Positions 28,094 to 37,233 of a stretch of DNA of 64,000 nucleotides are shown one piece after another. Within the stretch, counting starts at the first letter, position 1; each line of letters opens with the position of its first letter. The notes under the pieces were generated by a model, which saw nothing but the letters and a program-made list of their open reading frames with translations, ran no database searches and was not told where the DNA came from. The position numbers were made by a program, and so were the translations under genes. Location: positions 1 to 64,000 of the forward strand of contig NZ_FZOW01000011.1 of NCBI RefSeq assembly GCF_900188125.1. The letters run 5' to 3'. The stretch is from Rhodococcoides kyotonense. GTDB taxonomy: Bacteria; Actinomycetota; Actinomycetes; Mycobacteriales; Mycobacteriaceae.

Positions 28094-29398
28094 ATGCTGG
28101 TCCGCCGAATCGCCCGTCCGCTGATGTCGACCATCTTCATCGCGGGAGGCATCGACGCGCTCCGGAACCCCGCTGGCAAGGCCAAGGCCGCAGCGCCGTT
28201 GATTTCGCAGGGACAGGATGCGCTGCCGGACAGCGTCACCTCCAATGTTCCGAACGATCCCGAGACTCTCGTCCGCATCAACGGAGCCATTCAGGTCGGC
28301 GGTGGACTGCTGCTGGCGACCGGGAAGGCACCGCGTCTCGCATCGTTGGCTCTGGCAGGAAGCCTCGTCCCGACGACGGTTGCAGGACACGCCTTCTGGA
28401 ACGAGACCGACCCCGCCGCGAAGGCCGCTCAGCGCACACAGTTCTTCAAGAACGTCAGCCTGCTCGGTGGTCTGCTCATCGCCGCCGTGGACACCGAAGG
28501 TAAGCCGTCGCTCGCGTGGCGTGGTCGTCGGGCAGCACGCAAGGCGTCGGAATCGGTCGCGTCGGCATTGCCCGGCTCGCACGACACGGCAGATCGCCTC
28601 GGCGTCGCATCCGATCGGGTCAAGGGTCTGGCATCGGTCGCAGCGGCACGAAGCGCGGAACTCGCGGACGCTGCTCAGCCCGTCGTATCGCACTGGGCCG
28701 ATGTCGCGGCCGAGAAGACATCCGACTTCGCCGACACCGCGCAGCCGGTCGTATCGCACTGGGCAGATGTGGCAGCCGAGAAGAGCTCCGACTTCGCCGA
28801 TGCGGCGCAGCCCGTCCTGTCCCGCTGGGCACACAAGGCAGCTGATCGCGGTTCCGATTTCGCCGAGGTCGCCCAGAAGCGGGGGTCGAAGCTCGCCGAC
28901 AAGGCCGCAGACCGCAGTTCGGAACTCGCGGAACTCGCGCAGAAGCGAGGTTCCAAGCTCGCCGACAAAGCCGCAGACCGTGGCTCCGACCTCGCGGAAC
29001 TCGCGCAGAAGCGAGGTTCCAAGCTCGCCGACAAAGCCGCAGACCGTGGCTCCGACCTGGCCGAACTCGCCCAGAAGCGCGGATCCGAACTGGCCGACCG
29101 GGCGGCTCACCGCGGCTCGGACTTCGCGGACATTGCGCAGAAGCGCGGAAGCAAGTGGGTGGACGTCGCGACCGATCGTGCGTCCGAGCTCGCCGAATTG
29201 GCCCAGGAACGCGGCAGCAAGTGGGCCGACGTCGCGGCCGACCGCACGGAGGGTCTCAGCAAGCGCGCACGCAAGCAGGCCGAGAAGCAGAGCCGTGACT
29301 TCGACAAGGCGACCGAGAAAGCTCGGGCGAAGCTCGAGAAGAAGGTCGAGAAGGCACGCAAGGATCTGGACAAGCGCGTCCAGAAGTACTCCAAGTAA
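28094..29398 (+). CDS. DoxX-like membrane protein with nine 22-residue helical repeats
   Basis: Residues 1-150 form a DoxX-type membrane domain: RRIARPLMSTIFIAGGIDAL, a hydrophobic GGGLLLATGKAPRLASLALAGS-like stretch split over 85-105, and FFKNVSLLGGLLIAAVD. From residue 191 to 388 come nine perfect-length 22-residue repeats, each made of two 11-mers of the type AELAQKRGSKL and ADKAADRGSDL. A basic helical tail (KQAEKQSRDFDKATEKARAK) ends the 434-residue protein. The repeats predict a long amphipathic 11/3 helix. DoxX proteins act in redox or detoxification complexes; here the repeat may bind membranes, lipid bodies or the envelope. Function is unknown. Confidence 0.8.
   Translation: MLVRRIARPLMSTIFIAGGIDALRNPAGKAKAAAPLISQGQDALPDSVTSNVPNDPETLVRINGAIQVGGGLLLATGKAPRLASLALAGSLVPTTVAGHAFWNETDPAAKAAQRTQFFKNVSLLGGLLIAAVDTEGKPSLAWRGRRAARKASESVASALPGSHDTADRLGVASDRVKGLASVAAARSAELADAAQPVVSHWADVAAEKTSDFADTAQPVVSHWADVAAEKSSDFADAAQPVLSRWAHKAADRGSDFAEVAQKRGSKLADKAADRSSELAELAQKRGSKLADKAADRGSDLAELAQKRGSKLADKAADRGSDLAELAQKRGSELADRAAHRGSDFADIAQKRGSKWVDVATDRASELAELAQERGSKWADVAADRTEGLSKRARKQAEKQSRDFDKATEKARAKLEKKVEKARKDLDKRVQKYSK
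28664..29257 (+). repeat. Nine 66-bp in-frame tandem repeats
   Basis: The coding region has a 66-bp period and exactly nine units. The units starting at 28931 and 28997 are almost identical at the DNA level over about 62 nt, which points to recent duplication. The first three units (AQPVVSHWADVAAEK type) have diverged from the later ones (AQKRGSKLADKAADR type). Confidence 0.9.
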
Positions 29399-29421
29399 CG
29401 CTCGAACTCCGGCGCTCGTCC

Positions 29422-29461
29422 ACGGGCCCCACGCTGAACTGCGGTTCTGCGCGGGGCCCGT
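29422..29461 (+). terminator. Terminator hairpin after the DoxX-like gene
   Basis: ACGGGCCCC (29422-29430) pairs with GGGGCCCGT (29453-29461), and an inner CGC/GCG extends the stem. It starts 24 nt after the stop codon. There is no T-run. Confidence 0.55.
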
Positions 29462-29530
29462 CCTCGTCGTAGACTACTTGGGCGAATTTCGCGCCAACAT
29501 TTTCTTGCCGAACTCCCGAGGAGTGACCCT

Positions 29531-31888
29531 TTGCCGGACGACGGCCACACGTCTTCTGAGAACCTCACAGCCCCCGAGGGCATCTCAGACGATTCCGCGA
29601 CTGCCAACCAGGAAGCGCCGACCCAAAAGGAACGCGAACAGGCGTACGTATCGATGCTGTACGACCAGCTGGACGCTTTGCGCAAATATGCACAGAGTCG
29701 GCTGAGCACCGTGCTACTGGAAACTGGAGGCACACCCCAAGCGCGTAGCGAACGGGAATCGTTCAGTCAGCTGTACAACGACGACATCGCCAAATACGAC
29801 GCAGCCGAGAACGGCTTGTGCTTCGGCCGCATCGATCTGCAGCCTTCGGGTGACGAGAACCCGATCCGGTACATCGGCCGCGTCGGGATTCTCGACGAGG
29901 CGAACGACTTCGAGACTCTGCTGTTGGACTGGCGTGCACCGATGGCACGGCCGTTCTACCTCGCCACCCCTGCTGCACCGGAAGATGTCCTCCGGCGCAG
30001 GCACATTCGGAGCCGCAGTCGTCGGGTCACGTCGCTCGCCGACGAGTACCTCGATCTCGCAGCGGCGCGCGAGAACGGCCTCGATGCGGAAACGACCGGA
30101 GTCGCAGGCGAGAGCGCACTGCTGTCCGCGCTCGACGCCGCGCGCACCGGCCACATGAACGACATCGTCGAGACCATCCAGAGCGAGCAGGACGCGATCA
30201 TTCGTTCGGAGCATCGGAGTGTGCTCGTCGTCCAGGGTGGCCCTGGCACCGGCAAGACCGCAGTGGCGCTGCACCGCGCGGCCTACCTGCTCTACACATA
30301 CCGGCAGCAACTCGCGAAGAGCGGTGTGCTGATCATCGGTCCGAACGCGACGTTCCTGGATTACATCGGTCAGGTGCTCCCGTCTCTCGGTGAGACCGGT
30401 GTTCTGCTGTCCACGATCGGCGATCTGTACCCGGGAGTGCGTGCGACGCTGGAGGATTCGATCACGGCGGCGCAGGTCAAGGGCTCGACCGACATGATCA
30501 CGGTCCTCACGAAGGCGGTGCGGGACCGTCAGGAGGTTCCGTCGACGCCGAAGCGTCTTCGCTTCGACACCTACGACGTCGTGCTCGACAAGAAGATCGT
30601 CACCCGTGCTCGTGGTCGTGCCCGTTCCTCGCGGCGCCCGCACAACCTCGCCCGACCCCTGTTCGTCTCGTCCGTCATCGATCAACTCGCGCAGCAGTTG
30701 GCGAACACGTTGGGACAGAACCTCGTCGACGGCGGCAGCCTCCTCAGCCGCGACGACATCGCGGACATGCGGGACGAGATGAGAGAGGACGCCGACGTGA
30801 TGGCCGCGATCGACGATCTCTGGCCCGACCTGTCGCCTCAACAGGTTCTGCTCGAACTATTCGCATCCGAGGACCGTCTGGAGTCCGCTGCACCCGATCT
30901 GACCGAGGCCGAACGGCAGTCGCTGTTCCGCGTCGGGCGCCGGTTCAGCGCGGGCGACGCTCCACTTCTCGACGAACTCGCCGAACTCCTCGGCATCGAC
31001 GACGCCGCCGAGAAGGAACGCGCAAATCGGCAGTGGCGCAATCAAATCGCCGACGCGCAGGGTGCACTGGACATCCTGACCGGATCCGCTCCTCAGGACC
31101 TCGAGGACGAACTCGACCCCGAGATCCTCATGGCATACGACCTCATCGACGCCAGTCAGCTTGCCCAGCGCCAGGATTCGGGCGCACGCCTGACAACGGC
31201 GGAGCGTGCAGCGGGTGACCGAACCTGGACGTACGGCCACGTCATCGTCGACGAGGCTCAGGAACTCTCGGACATGGCGTGGCGAATGGTCATGCGACGG
31301 ATCCCGAATCGCTGGATGACACTCGTCGGCGACGTCGCGCAGACAGGCGACCCGGCGGGTACGACGTCGTGGGGAGACGTGCTGGAACCGTATGTCGCAC
31401 AACGCTGGAAGCGGACCGAGCTGACGGTGAACTACCGGACGCCGTCGGAGATCATGACAGTCGCCAGGGACGTGCTCGCCTCGATCGACCCGGTCCAGGC
31501 CGTGCCGCGGTCGGTCCGGGACTCCGGTCGGGACCCGTGGTCACTGCGGGTCTCCCCTGCCGAACTCACGGACGTCGTCGGCAGTCGGGTCGACGAACAT
31601 CCACGCCCCGGGTTGAGCGCCGTGCTCGTCCCGCATGCACGCGTCGACGATTTCGCGTTCCTGAAGTCCGAGTTCGTGACGGTGTCGACGGTGAAGGACG
31701 CGAAAGGACTCGAGTTCGACTCGGTTCTCATCGTGGAACCCGCCCAGATCGTCGCCGAGTCGCCGCGCGGCATGGGTGACCTCTACGTGGCGTTGACCCG
31801 TGCGACACAGCGACTCGGTGTGGTGCACACCGAACCGCTGCCGGACGAACTCTCGGCACTGCACCCGTTCGACGTGTCCGTCGCCTGA
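29531..31888 (+). CDS. HelD-like superfamily 1 helicase/ATPase (RNA polymerase remodeller)
   Basis: A 785-residue UvrD/Rep-type ATPase with HelD domain order. It has an N-terminal long coiled-coil segment (about 30-75, EQAYVSMLYDQLDALRKYAQ), then Walker A VQGGPGTGKTAV near 237-248, motif II VIVDEAQELSDMAW, motif III LVGDVAQTGDP, motif IV NYRTPSEI, and motifs V/VI KGLEFDSVLIVEP and YVALTRATQ. HelD binds and recycles stalled RNA polymerase in Gram-positives; some actinobacterial relatives (HelR) displace rifampicin. The TTG start at 29531 follows GAGGAG. No rifampicin-associated element was seen upstream, so a HelR role is not supported by the promoter. Confidence 0.85.
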   Translation: MPDDGHTSSENLTAPEGISDDSATANQEAPTQKEREQAYVSMLYDQLDALRKYAQSRLSTVLLETGGTPQARSERESFSQLYNDDIAKYDAAENGLCFGRIDLQPSGDENPIRYIGRVGILDEANDFETLLLDWRAPMARPFYLATPAAPEDVLRRRHIRSRSRRVTSLADEYLDLAAARENGLDAETTGVAGESALLSALDAARTGHMNDIVETIQSEQDAIIRSEHRSVLVVQGGPGTGKTAVALHRAAYLLYTYRQQLAKSGVLIIGPNATFLDYIGQVLPSLGETGVLLSTIGDLYPGVRATLEDSITAAQVKGSTDMITVLTKAVRDRQEVPSTPKRLRFDTYDVVLDKKIVTRARGRARSSRRPHNLARPLFVSSVIDQLAQQLANTLGQNLVDGGSLLSRDDIADMRDEMREDADVMAAIDDLWPDLSPQQVLLELFASEDRLESAAPDLTEAERQSLFRVGRRFSAGDAPLLDELAELLGIDDAAEKERANRQWRNQIADAQGALDILTGSAPQDLEDELDPEILMAYDLIDASQLAQRQDSGARLTTAERAAGDRTWTYGHVIVDEAQELSDMAWRMVMRRIPNRWMTLVGDVAQTGDPAGTTSWGDVLEPYVAQRWKRTELTVNYRTPSEIMTVARDVLASIDPVQAVPRSVRDSGRDPWSLRVSPAELTDVVGSRVDEHPRPGLSAVLVPHARVDDFAFLKSEFVTVSTVKDAKGLEFDSVLIVEPAQIVAESPRGMGDLYVALTRATQRLGVVHTEPLPDELSALHPFDVSVA

Positions 31889-31895
31889 CACGACA

Positions 31896-31931
31896 ACGGC
31901 ACGGCGAGTGCATGCCCACTCGCCGTGCCGT
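31896..31931. terminator. Bidirectional terminator hairpin between helD-like gene and usp
   Basis: ACGGCACGGCGAGTG (31896-31910) and CACTCGCCGTGCCGT (31917-31931) form a 15-bp perfect stem with a CATGCC loop. It lies between the stops of two convergent genes. Confidence 0.75.
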
Positions 31932-31947
31932 GATCACGTGGAGAACG

Positions 31948-32400
31948 TCACCGAACGGTATGCACGATCAACACATCCGACGTCGACTTGCGGGCAGCGT
32001 CCGACGGAACGGATCCCAACAGTCGGCCGGTCAGCGAGTTGAGACCGCGGTTGCCGACGACCAGCAGATCGGCCTTCACGTCGTCCACCAGCTGGAGCAA
32101 CGATTCGACAGGTGACCCGACGATGGCGCGTTCCTCGATCGACTTGGCGCCGGCCTTCGTGGCGTGTTCCTTCGCGGTCCGCAGAATGTCGTGAGTCGGA
32201 GCGGAACCGGTGATCTGGTAGGCGTCCTCGCGTAGCGCGTCGGCAGCCTGAGCTGTCTCCTTCGGGTCCGATGGGTAGTACGCGCAGGCGATGACGAGTT
32301 TCGCGTCGGCGTCGCCCGCGATTGCGGCCGCCTTCTCCACAGCCCGCAACGACGATTCGGAGCCATCGGTTCCGACGACTACGGTGCGGTAGGCACTCAT
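31948..32400 (-). CDS. Universal stress protein
   Basis: A 150-residue UspA-fold protein. It opens VVVGTDGSESSLRAVEKA and ends with the ATP/nucleotide motif GNRGLNSLTGRLLGS, which fits the G-2x-G-9x-G(S) pattern. It is the syntenic counterpart of Rv1636, described as a cAMP-binding Usp. ATG 32400 follows GGAGGAATGA. It is divergent from the hydrolase-ABC fusion. Confidence 0.93.
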   Translation of the reverse strand: MSAYRTVVVGTDGSESSLRAVEKAAAIAGDADAKLVIACAYYPSDPKETAQAADALREDAYQITGSAPTHDILRTAKEHATKAGAKSIEERAIVGSPVESLLQLVDDVKADLLVVGNRGLNSLTGRLLGSVPSDAARKSTSDVLIVHTVR

Positions 32401-32570
32401 TCATTCCTCCAGTTGTAGGTTCCGTCACACACAATGCGACGCAGTGGCCAGCAGTCTTGTGGTCCGTCACAGGCCCCTACGTGCGGGCCCCGCGATGCCT
32501 GCGATGACACTATCTGTATCCGCCTGCCCTGAGGCGAACTTCGCCGACAACACGACGTCGTGGTCTCACA

Positions 32571-32576
32571 TAGATT
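32571..32576 (+). promoter_or_regulatory. -10 element (TAGATT) of a probable leaderless gene
   Basis: TAGATT ends 6 nt before the ATG at 32583, and no Shine-Dalgarno sequence is present. This spacing puts the transcript start at the A of the start codon. No convincing -35 is visible. Confidence 0.45.
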
Positions 32577-32582
32577 GGGAAC

Positions 32583-35471
32583 ATGCAGATCCCTCGGCCG
32601 CGACGGTCCACGAGGACCGTCCTTCTCGCGGTCCTGACGGTCGCCGTCATCGCAGGCGTGTCCGTCTTCTTCGTCTTCAGGCCCTTCAGCGCGGAATCGA
32701 CCGTCGAGGCCCTCGATACGACGGTCACGGTTCCAGAAAGCCCCGGTTCTCCCGAGACCGTCGACCTCGACACTCGGCTCTACGTTCCGGAATCGACACC
32801 CGCACCCGCGGTGCTCCTGGCGCACGGGTTCGGCGGCGACAAGTTCTCGGTGGAGGGGCAGGCGCGCGCGCTCGCCGAGGATGGGTTCACCGTGTTGACC
32901 TACAGCGCACGCGGGTTCGGCACCAGTACCGGAACGATCTCGCTCAACGATCCCGACCGTGAGGTCGCGGACGGTCGAGCGCTGATCGACTGGCTTGCCG
33001 AACGTCCCGAGGTGCAATTGGACGGCCCCGGCGACCCACGCGTCGGCGTCGCAGGCGGCTCGTACGGTGGCGCGCTCGCGCTGAGCGTGGCGGGGACCGA
33101 CCCACGAGTCGACGCGGTGGCGTCGGCGATCACATGGAACGACCTGGGGCAGGCGCTGTTTCCGAACTACGGCGTCACGACCGACACCGATCGAGCTCGC
33201 CTCGACTCCCTCGAAACCCCCGCCGCGTCCGTCTACGGCGGACCCGGAGTTCTCAAACGTGGTTGGGCGGGAGTCTTTTTCGGGGCCGGAAGCTCGTCCG
33301 CCGCGTCCGACAGCGACGCAGCACCCCCGTCGGAACCCACCGAAAGCGGTTCGGCATGTGGCCGCTTCGCGCCCGAATTCTGCGCGGCCTACGGCGAATC
33401 CGCCGTCACGGGTGAGCCGTCGCCCGAGCTTCTTGCGCTGCTGACCGCCCACTCTCCCGCCGCGGTCGCGTCGAACATCACGGCGCCGACGCTGCTCGTG
33501 CAGGGCCTCCAGGACACGTTGTTCGGCCTCGATCAGGCCGACGCCACAGCCCGTCAGATCTCCGACGCAGGTGGCGACGTCGAGGTGCGCTGGTTCGGCG
33601 GTGGCCACGACGCAGGTGGTACCAACGGTGGCGCCGAGAACTCGATGAAGGACTTTCTCGACGTTCATCTACGTGGTGAAACCGATTCGCAGCCATCGTC
33701 GTTCGCGTACACGCTGGAAGGGTCCGCCGCGCAGCAGGAGCGCTCGCGTGACCGTCGGATGACTGCAGCCGAGTACCCGGGCCTGGCGTCGGATCAGCCG
33801 TCGGCCACCGAGGAGGTGCCGGTCGGGTTGTCTCCGTCCGATGCCGCCGACGCGAACACCGGAGAGCAGACGGTCATTCGCCCGCCGGGTGCGTCGCCGT
33901 CGGCGATCTCGTCGGTGCCGGGGTTGGGGTCGATTCTGTCGACGCTGTCGGCAACCACTGCGGGAGCAGGGCTTTCGGCCGACATACCCGGACAATCTGC
34001 GACGTTCACGAGTGAGCCGCTGACGGAACCACTGTCGATCAACGGATCGTCGCGCGTGAACCTGCGTATCGGAGCGTTCGCCGGGCCGCAGGACGCCGTC
34101 CTGTTCGTCAAGCTGTACGACGTGGCGCCCGACGGCCGCAGAACCCTCCCTGGAGGTGCCGTCTCGCCGATCAGGTTGCCGGACACGGTGAACGACGGCC
34201 CGATTCCGGTGAGTGTCGCACTGCCGGGCATCAGTTATGCAGTCCCCGACGGGCACCGAATCGAGATCTCGGTGTCGACGACCGACCAGGCCTATGCCGT
34301 CCCGCTGCAACCGGCTCAGTTCGTCGTCGCGCTCGACGATCCGATGTTGGCCGTGCCCACCGTCGACGGTGTGTCGAGTGGTACGAGTTCGGTCCCGGTC
34401 GCGCCGATCGTCGGGATCGCTGCGATCCTCGCTGCTGTCGGCGCCCTCGTGGCGGTCAACGTCGTACGGTCTCGTCGGCGCCTCGTCGCCGAGGTCGACG
34501 ACTCACTCGTCGACACACCACTCGTCATCACGGATCTGGCGAAGACGTACTCCAACGGATTCAAAGCCGTCGACGGTGTCGGTTTCGACATTCAGCAGGG
34601 TCAGGTTCTGGGTCTGCTCGGCCCCAACGGCGCAGGCAAGACGACGACGCTGCGCATGCTCATGGGGCTGATCACGCCGACGAGTGGCGACATCCGCGTC
34701 TTCGGACACAAGGTCACACCTGGTGCACCGGTGCTGTCGAGGCTGGGGTCGTTCGTCGAGGGATCCGGATTCCTGCCACACCTGAGCGGTACCGAGAACC
34801 TGCGGCTCTACTGGCAGGCGACCGGTCGGCCGATCGAGGACGCGCACCTCGACGAAGCACTCGCCATCGCTGACCTCGGCGCGGCGGTCGAGCGGAAGGT
34901 CAAGTCCTACAGCCAGGGAATGCGACAGCGTCTGGCGATCGCGCAGGCGATGCTCGGACTTCCCGATCTCATGGTTCTGGACGAACCCACCAACGGACTC
35001 GACCCACCGCAGATCCGAGCCATGCGCGACGTCCTGATCAACTACGCGAAGACAGGACGTACCGTCCTCGTGTCGAGCCACCTGCTGGCCGAGGTCGAGC
35101 AGACGTGTACGCACGTCGTGGTCATGAACCGCGGCTCGGTCATCAGCACCGGCACCGTACGGGAGCTGACGGCGTCGGGCGGGCTGACCGAGATCCGCGT
35201 CGGGGACGTCGAACGGGCGTCGGCGATGCTCGTCGACATGGGCCACCCGCCCGAATCGACCGACGAAGGATCGCTACGAGTCGACCTCGGCACCGTGGAT
35301 CCGGCCGTCGTGTTGCGCACACTGGTCGACGCCGGTCTCGATGTGCGCGGATTGTCGCAGTCGACGCGACTCGAGGACGTGTTCCTGGACCTGGTCCACG
35401 GCGATTCCCCGACGAGCACAGCGCGGGTCACCGGCTCCGACACGCCGGCAGCAACGAAGGGCACCCGATGA
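32583..35471 (+). CDS. Membrane-anchored alpha/beta hydrolase (CocE/X-Pro peptidase-like) fused to an ABC ATPase
   Basis: A 962-residue protein with four parts. First, a membrane anchor (11-33, TVLLAVLTVAVIAGVSVFFVF split here as one segment). Second, an alpha/beta hydrolase with GGSYGG (158-163, Ser160), a later Asp in VQGLQDTLFG and His in GGGHDAGG, followed by a CocE/X-Pro dipeptidyl-peptidase-type C-terminal beta domain (about 460-590). Third, a second membrane segment (about 604-628) followed by RSRRR. Fourth, a cytoplasmic ABC ATPase (about 640-950) with GPNGAGKTTT, YSQGMRQRLAIA and LMVLDEPTNGLDP. So the catalytic domain is outside and the ATPase inside. The stop overlaps the permease start (ATGA). 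The substrate is unknown; peptide or acyl-ester export or processing is a guess. Confidence 0.88.
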   Translation: MQIPRPRRSTRTVLLAVLTVAVIAGVSVFFVFRPFSAESTVEALDTTVTVPESPGSPETVDLDTRLYVPESTPAPAVLLAHGFGGDKFSVEGQARALAEDGFTVLTYSARGFGTSTGTISLNDPDREVADGRALIDWLAERPEVQLDGPGDPRVGVAGGSYGGALALSVAGTDPRVDAVASAITWNDLGQALFPNYGVTTDTDRARLDSLETPAASVYGGPGVLKRGWAGVFFGAGSSSAASDSDAAPPSEPTESGSACGRFAPEFCAAYGESAVTGEPSPELLALLTAHSPAAVASNITAPTLLVQGLQDTLFGLDQADATARQISDAGGDVEVRWFGGGHDAGGTNGGAENSMKDFLDVHLRGETDSQPSSFAYTLEGSAAQQERSRDRRMTAAEYPGLASDQPSATEEVPVGLSPSDAADANTGEQTVIRPPGASPSAISSVPGLGSILSTLSATTAGAGLSADIPGQSATFTSEPLTEPLSINGSSRVNLRIGAFAGPQDAVLFVKLYDVAPDGRRTLPGGAVSPIRLPDTVNDGPIPVSVALPGISYAVPDGHRIEISVSTTDQAYAVPLQPAQFVVALDDPMLAVPTVDGVSSGTSSVPVAPIVGIAAILAAVGALVAVNVVRSRRRLVAEVDDSLVDTPLVITDLAKTYSNGFKAVDGVGFDIQQGQVLGLLGPNGAGKTTTLRMLMGLITPTSGDIRVFGHKVTPGAPVLSRLGSFVEGSGFLPHLSGTENLRLYWQATGRPIEDAHLDEALAIADLGAAVERKVKSYSQGMRQRLAIAQAMLGLPDLMVLDEPTNGLDPPQIRAMRDVLINYAKTGRTVLVSSHLLAEVEQTCTHVVVMNRGSVISTGTVRELTASGGLTEIRVGDVERASAMLVDMGHPPESTDEGSLRVDLGTVDPAVVLRTLVDAGLDVRGLSQSTRLEDVFLDLVHGDSPTSTARVTGSDTPAATKGTR

Positions 35472-36325
35472 GCACGACCCACACCGACGGGCGTGCGCCC
35501 GGCTATCACGCCGGCCGCACGCTTCCGTTCCGCACCGAACTGCGACGCCAACTGGGCCGTCGGCGAACACAACTCGCCATCGGCTTCCTGGCGCTGCTTC
35601 CGGTGATCCTTGCGATCGCGTTCACGATCGGAACGTCGTCCGACGACTCCGACGCCGGTGGCCTGATCGAACTGGGCACGCGCGGCGGCGTCAACTTCAC
35701 GGTGTTCGCGCTGTTCATGTCGGTCGGATTTCTGCTGATCGTCGTCGTCGCGCTGTTCTTCGGTGACTCGGTCGCCAGCGAAGCATCCTGGTCGTCACTG
35801 CGATATCTGCTCGCCATTCCGGTCCCGCGCACCCGACTGCTCATGCAGAAGGCACTCGTGTCGGCCACGTTGTCGCTCGTGGCGATCGTTGTCCTGGTCG
35901 TCGTGTCGCTGACGGTCGGAACGGCGCTGTACGGCGCCGAACCGCTGGTGACTCCATTCGGCGACGGCCTGTCCTACGCCGATGCGTTGGGCCGGCTCGT
36001 CATCGCAGTCGCGTACATCGCCGTCAACCTGCTGTGGGTCGCCGGTCTGGCGATGCTGCTGTCCGTTCTCACCGACGCACCTCTCGGTGCCGTCGGTGGA
36101 GCGGTCATGACGTCGATCCTGACGCAGATTCTCGACCAGATCACTGCACTGGGATCGCTGCGAAACTACTTGCCCGGTCACTATTTCAGCGCGTGGACCG
36201 ACACGTTGTCACCGACGATCGAATGGAACGACATGGTGGTCGGGTCCTTTTCCGCACTCGCCTACGCCGCGCTGTTCGGAGTCGCGGCGTGGCAGCGCTT
36301 CTCCAGCAAGGACATCACCAGCTGA
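35468..36325 (+). CDS. ABC-2 type permease partnering the hydrolase-ATPase fusion
   Basis: A 285-residue membrane protein with a hydrophilic 35-residue N-terminus and about six membrane segments: LAIGFLALLPVILAIAFTIG, FTVFALFMSVGFLLIVVVALFF, SLVAIVVLVVVSLTVG, LVIAVAYIAVNLLWVAGLAML, a segment near VGGAVMTSILTQI, and SALAYAALFGVAAW. The short loop SWSSLRYLLAIPVPRTRLLMQK matches ABC-2 permeases. It overlaps the preceding gene by 4 nt and is the only visible partner for that ATPase. Confidence 0.9.
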   Translation: MSTTHTDGRAPGYHAGRTLPFRTELRRQLGRRRTQLAIGFLALLPVILAIAFTIGTSSDDSDAGGLIELGTRGGVNFTVFALFMSVGFLLIVVVALFFGDSVASEASWSSLRYLLAIPVPRTRLLMQKALVSATLSLVAIVVLVVVSLTVGTALYGAEPLVTPFGDGLSYADALGRLVIAVAYIAVNLLWVAGLAMLLSVLTDAPLGAVGGAVMTSILTQILDQITALGSLRNYLPGHYFSAWTDTLSPTIEWNDMVVGSFSALAYAALFGVAAWQRFSSKDITS

Positions 36326-36334
36326 CGGTGGCAG

Positions 36335-37186
36335 CTACTTGCCGAAGACTCCGGACGGGAACACCTTCTGCTCGATGATCGAATCGCGCCACGGAGTTCC
36401 GAGTTCGACGAGTCGTGCTGCCCCGTCCTCGCCAAGCGCTGCCCACGGCGCAAGCGCCAGATCGTCGGTGATGTCCTCGACCACCGAGCGCAGATCGGTG
36501 CCGTGTTCGGTGAGGGCGCCGTGCGCATCGAGAATTTCGCGGTCCCGGAGCGCGTCGACACCGTCGTTCCACTGCTCCTCCGACCAGCCTCGACGCTTAC
36601 GCGCGAACTCCTTCTCGAAGCCCTTGCCGGTCGCCGTGTGGGTGATCAGGGCTTCCAGGCCGCTGAGCCCCGCGGTCTGCAGCGCAGCGATGTGACCGTC
36701 GCCGCGATGTTCGCGCAGCAGAGTCAACGCGTGCCAGAACCGTAGGTGGGGAACCTCCGGCCACTCGATCTCGGCGTATGCAGCATAGAGGGGCCGCCCA
36801 TCGTTGCCCGGGATCTGGCTGGCAGCGATCGAGGCGAGTTCCGCTGCCTCCGCCATCTCCTGTGAGGTGACGACGTCCTCGCCGAGGAGTCGTGTGTACG
36901 CTTCGCCGACAGTTCGGTAGCGAATGTCGAGGATCTTGTCGGGTGAGACGATCGACCACGCGGCAGGGACCAGTGGTTCGATGAGTTCGCGGTTGAAGTT
37001 GTAGAACGTCGCCGCAACGACGCCTGCACCCACAGGTCCCAGAGGCGCAGCGCGCCCGGCGAAGTAGCAGGCCCTCCCCTGCAAACCTGCCTCTGTCAGC
37101 GCATCCTGAGTCTCGGGGACGAAGTAGGTGAGCGAGTGGAGAAGTTCGAGTGCGCGCGCACTCCGGCCGGCTGTCGATGCATCCAT
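36335..37186 (-). CDS. SCO6745-family protein (SalK-like)
   Basis: A 283-residue soluble protein. It resembles the SCO6745/SalK group, actinobacterial proteins with a helix-turn-helix-like fold: AGLQGRACYFAGRAAPLGPVGAG, TFYNFNRELIEPLVP, and a late segment GLSGLEALITHTATG. No catalytic motif is evident and the role is unknown. It ends 9 nt from the convergent permease stop. Confidence 0.7.
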   Translation of the reverse strand: MDASTAGRSARALELLHSLTYFVPETQDALTEAGLQGRACYFAGRAAPLGPVGAGVVAATFYNFNRELIEPLVPAAWSIVSPDKILDIRYRTVGEAYTRLLGEDVVTSQEMAEAAELASIAASQIPGNDGRPLYAAYAEIEWPEVPHLRFWHALTLLREHRGDGHIAALQTAGLSGLEALITHTATGKGFEKEFARKRRGWSEEQWNDGVDALRDREILDAHGALTEHGTDLRSVVEDITDDLALAPWAALGEDGAARLVELGTPWRDSIIEQKVFPSGVFGK

Positions 37187-37233
37187 TCCTGAACCGTATC
37201 GAACATCCGGTCGGTGCCCTCCCCTCGCGCCCG

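Noticed and set aside
29400..29530. Rifampicin-associated element that would mark the helicase as HelR
   Set aside because: The only inverted repeat there (ACGGGCCCC/GGGGCCCGT) is a terminator-like hairpin of the preceding gene and does not resemble the known element.
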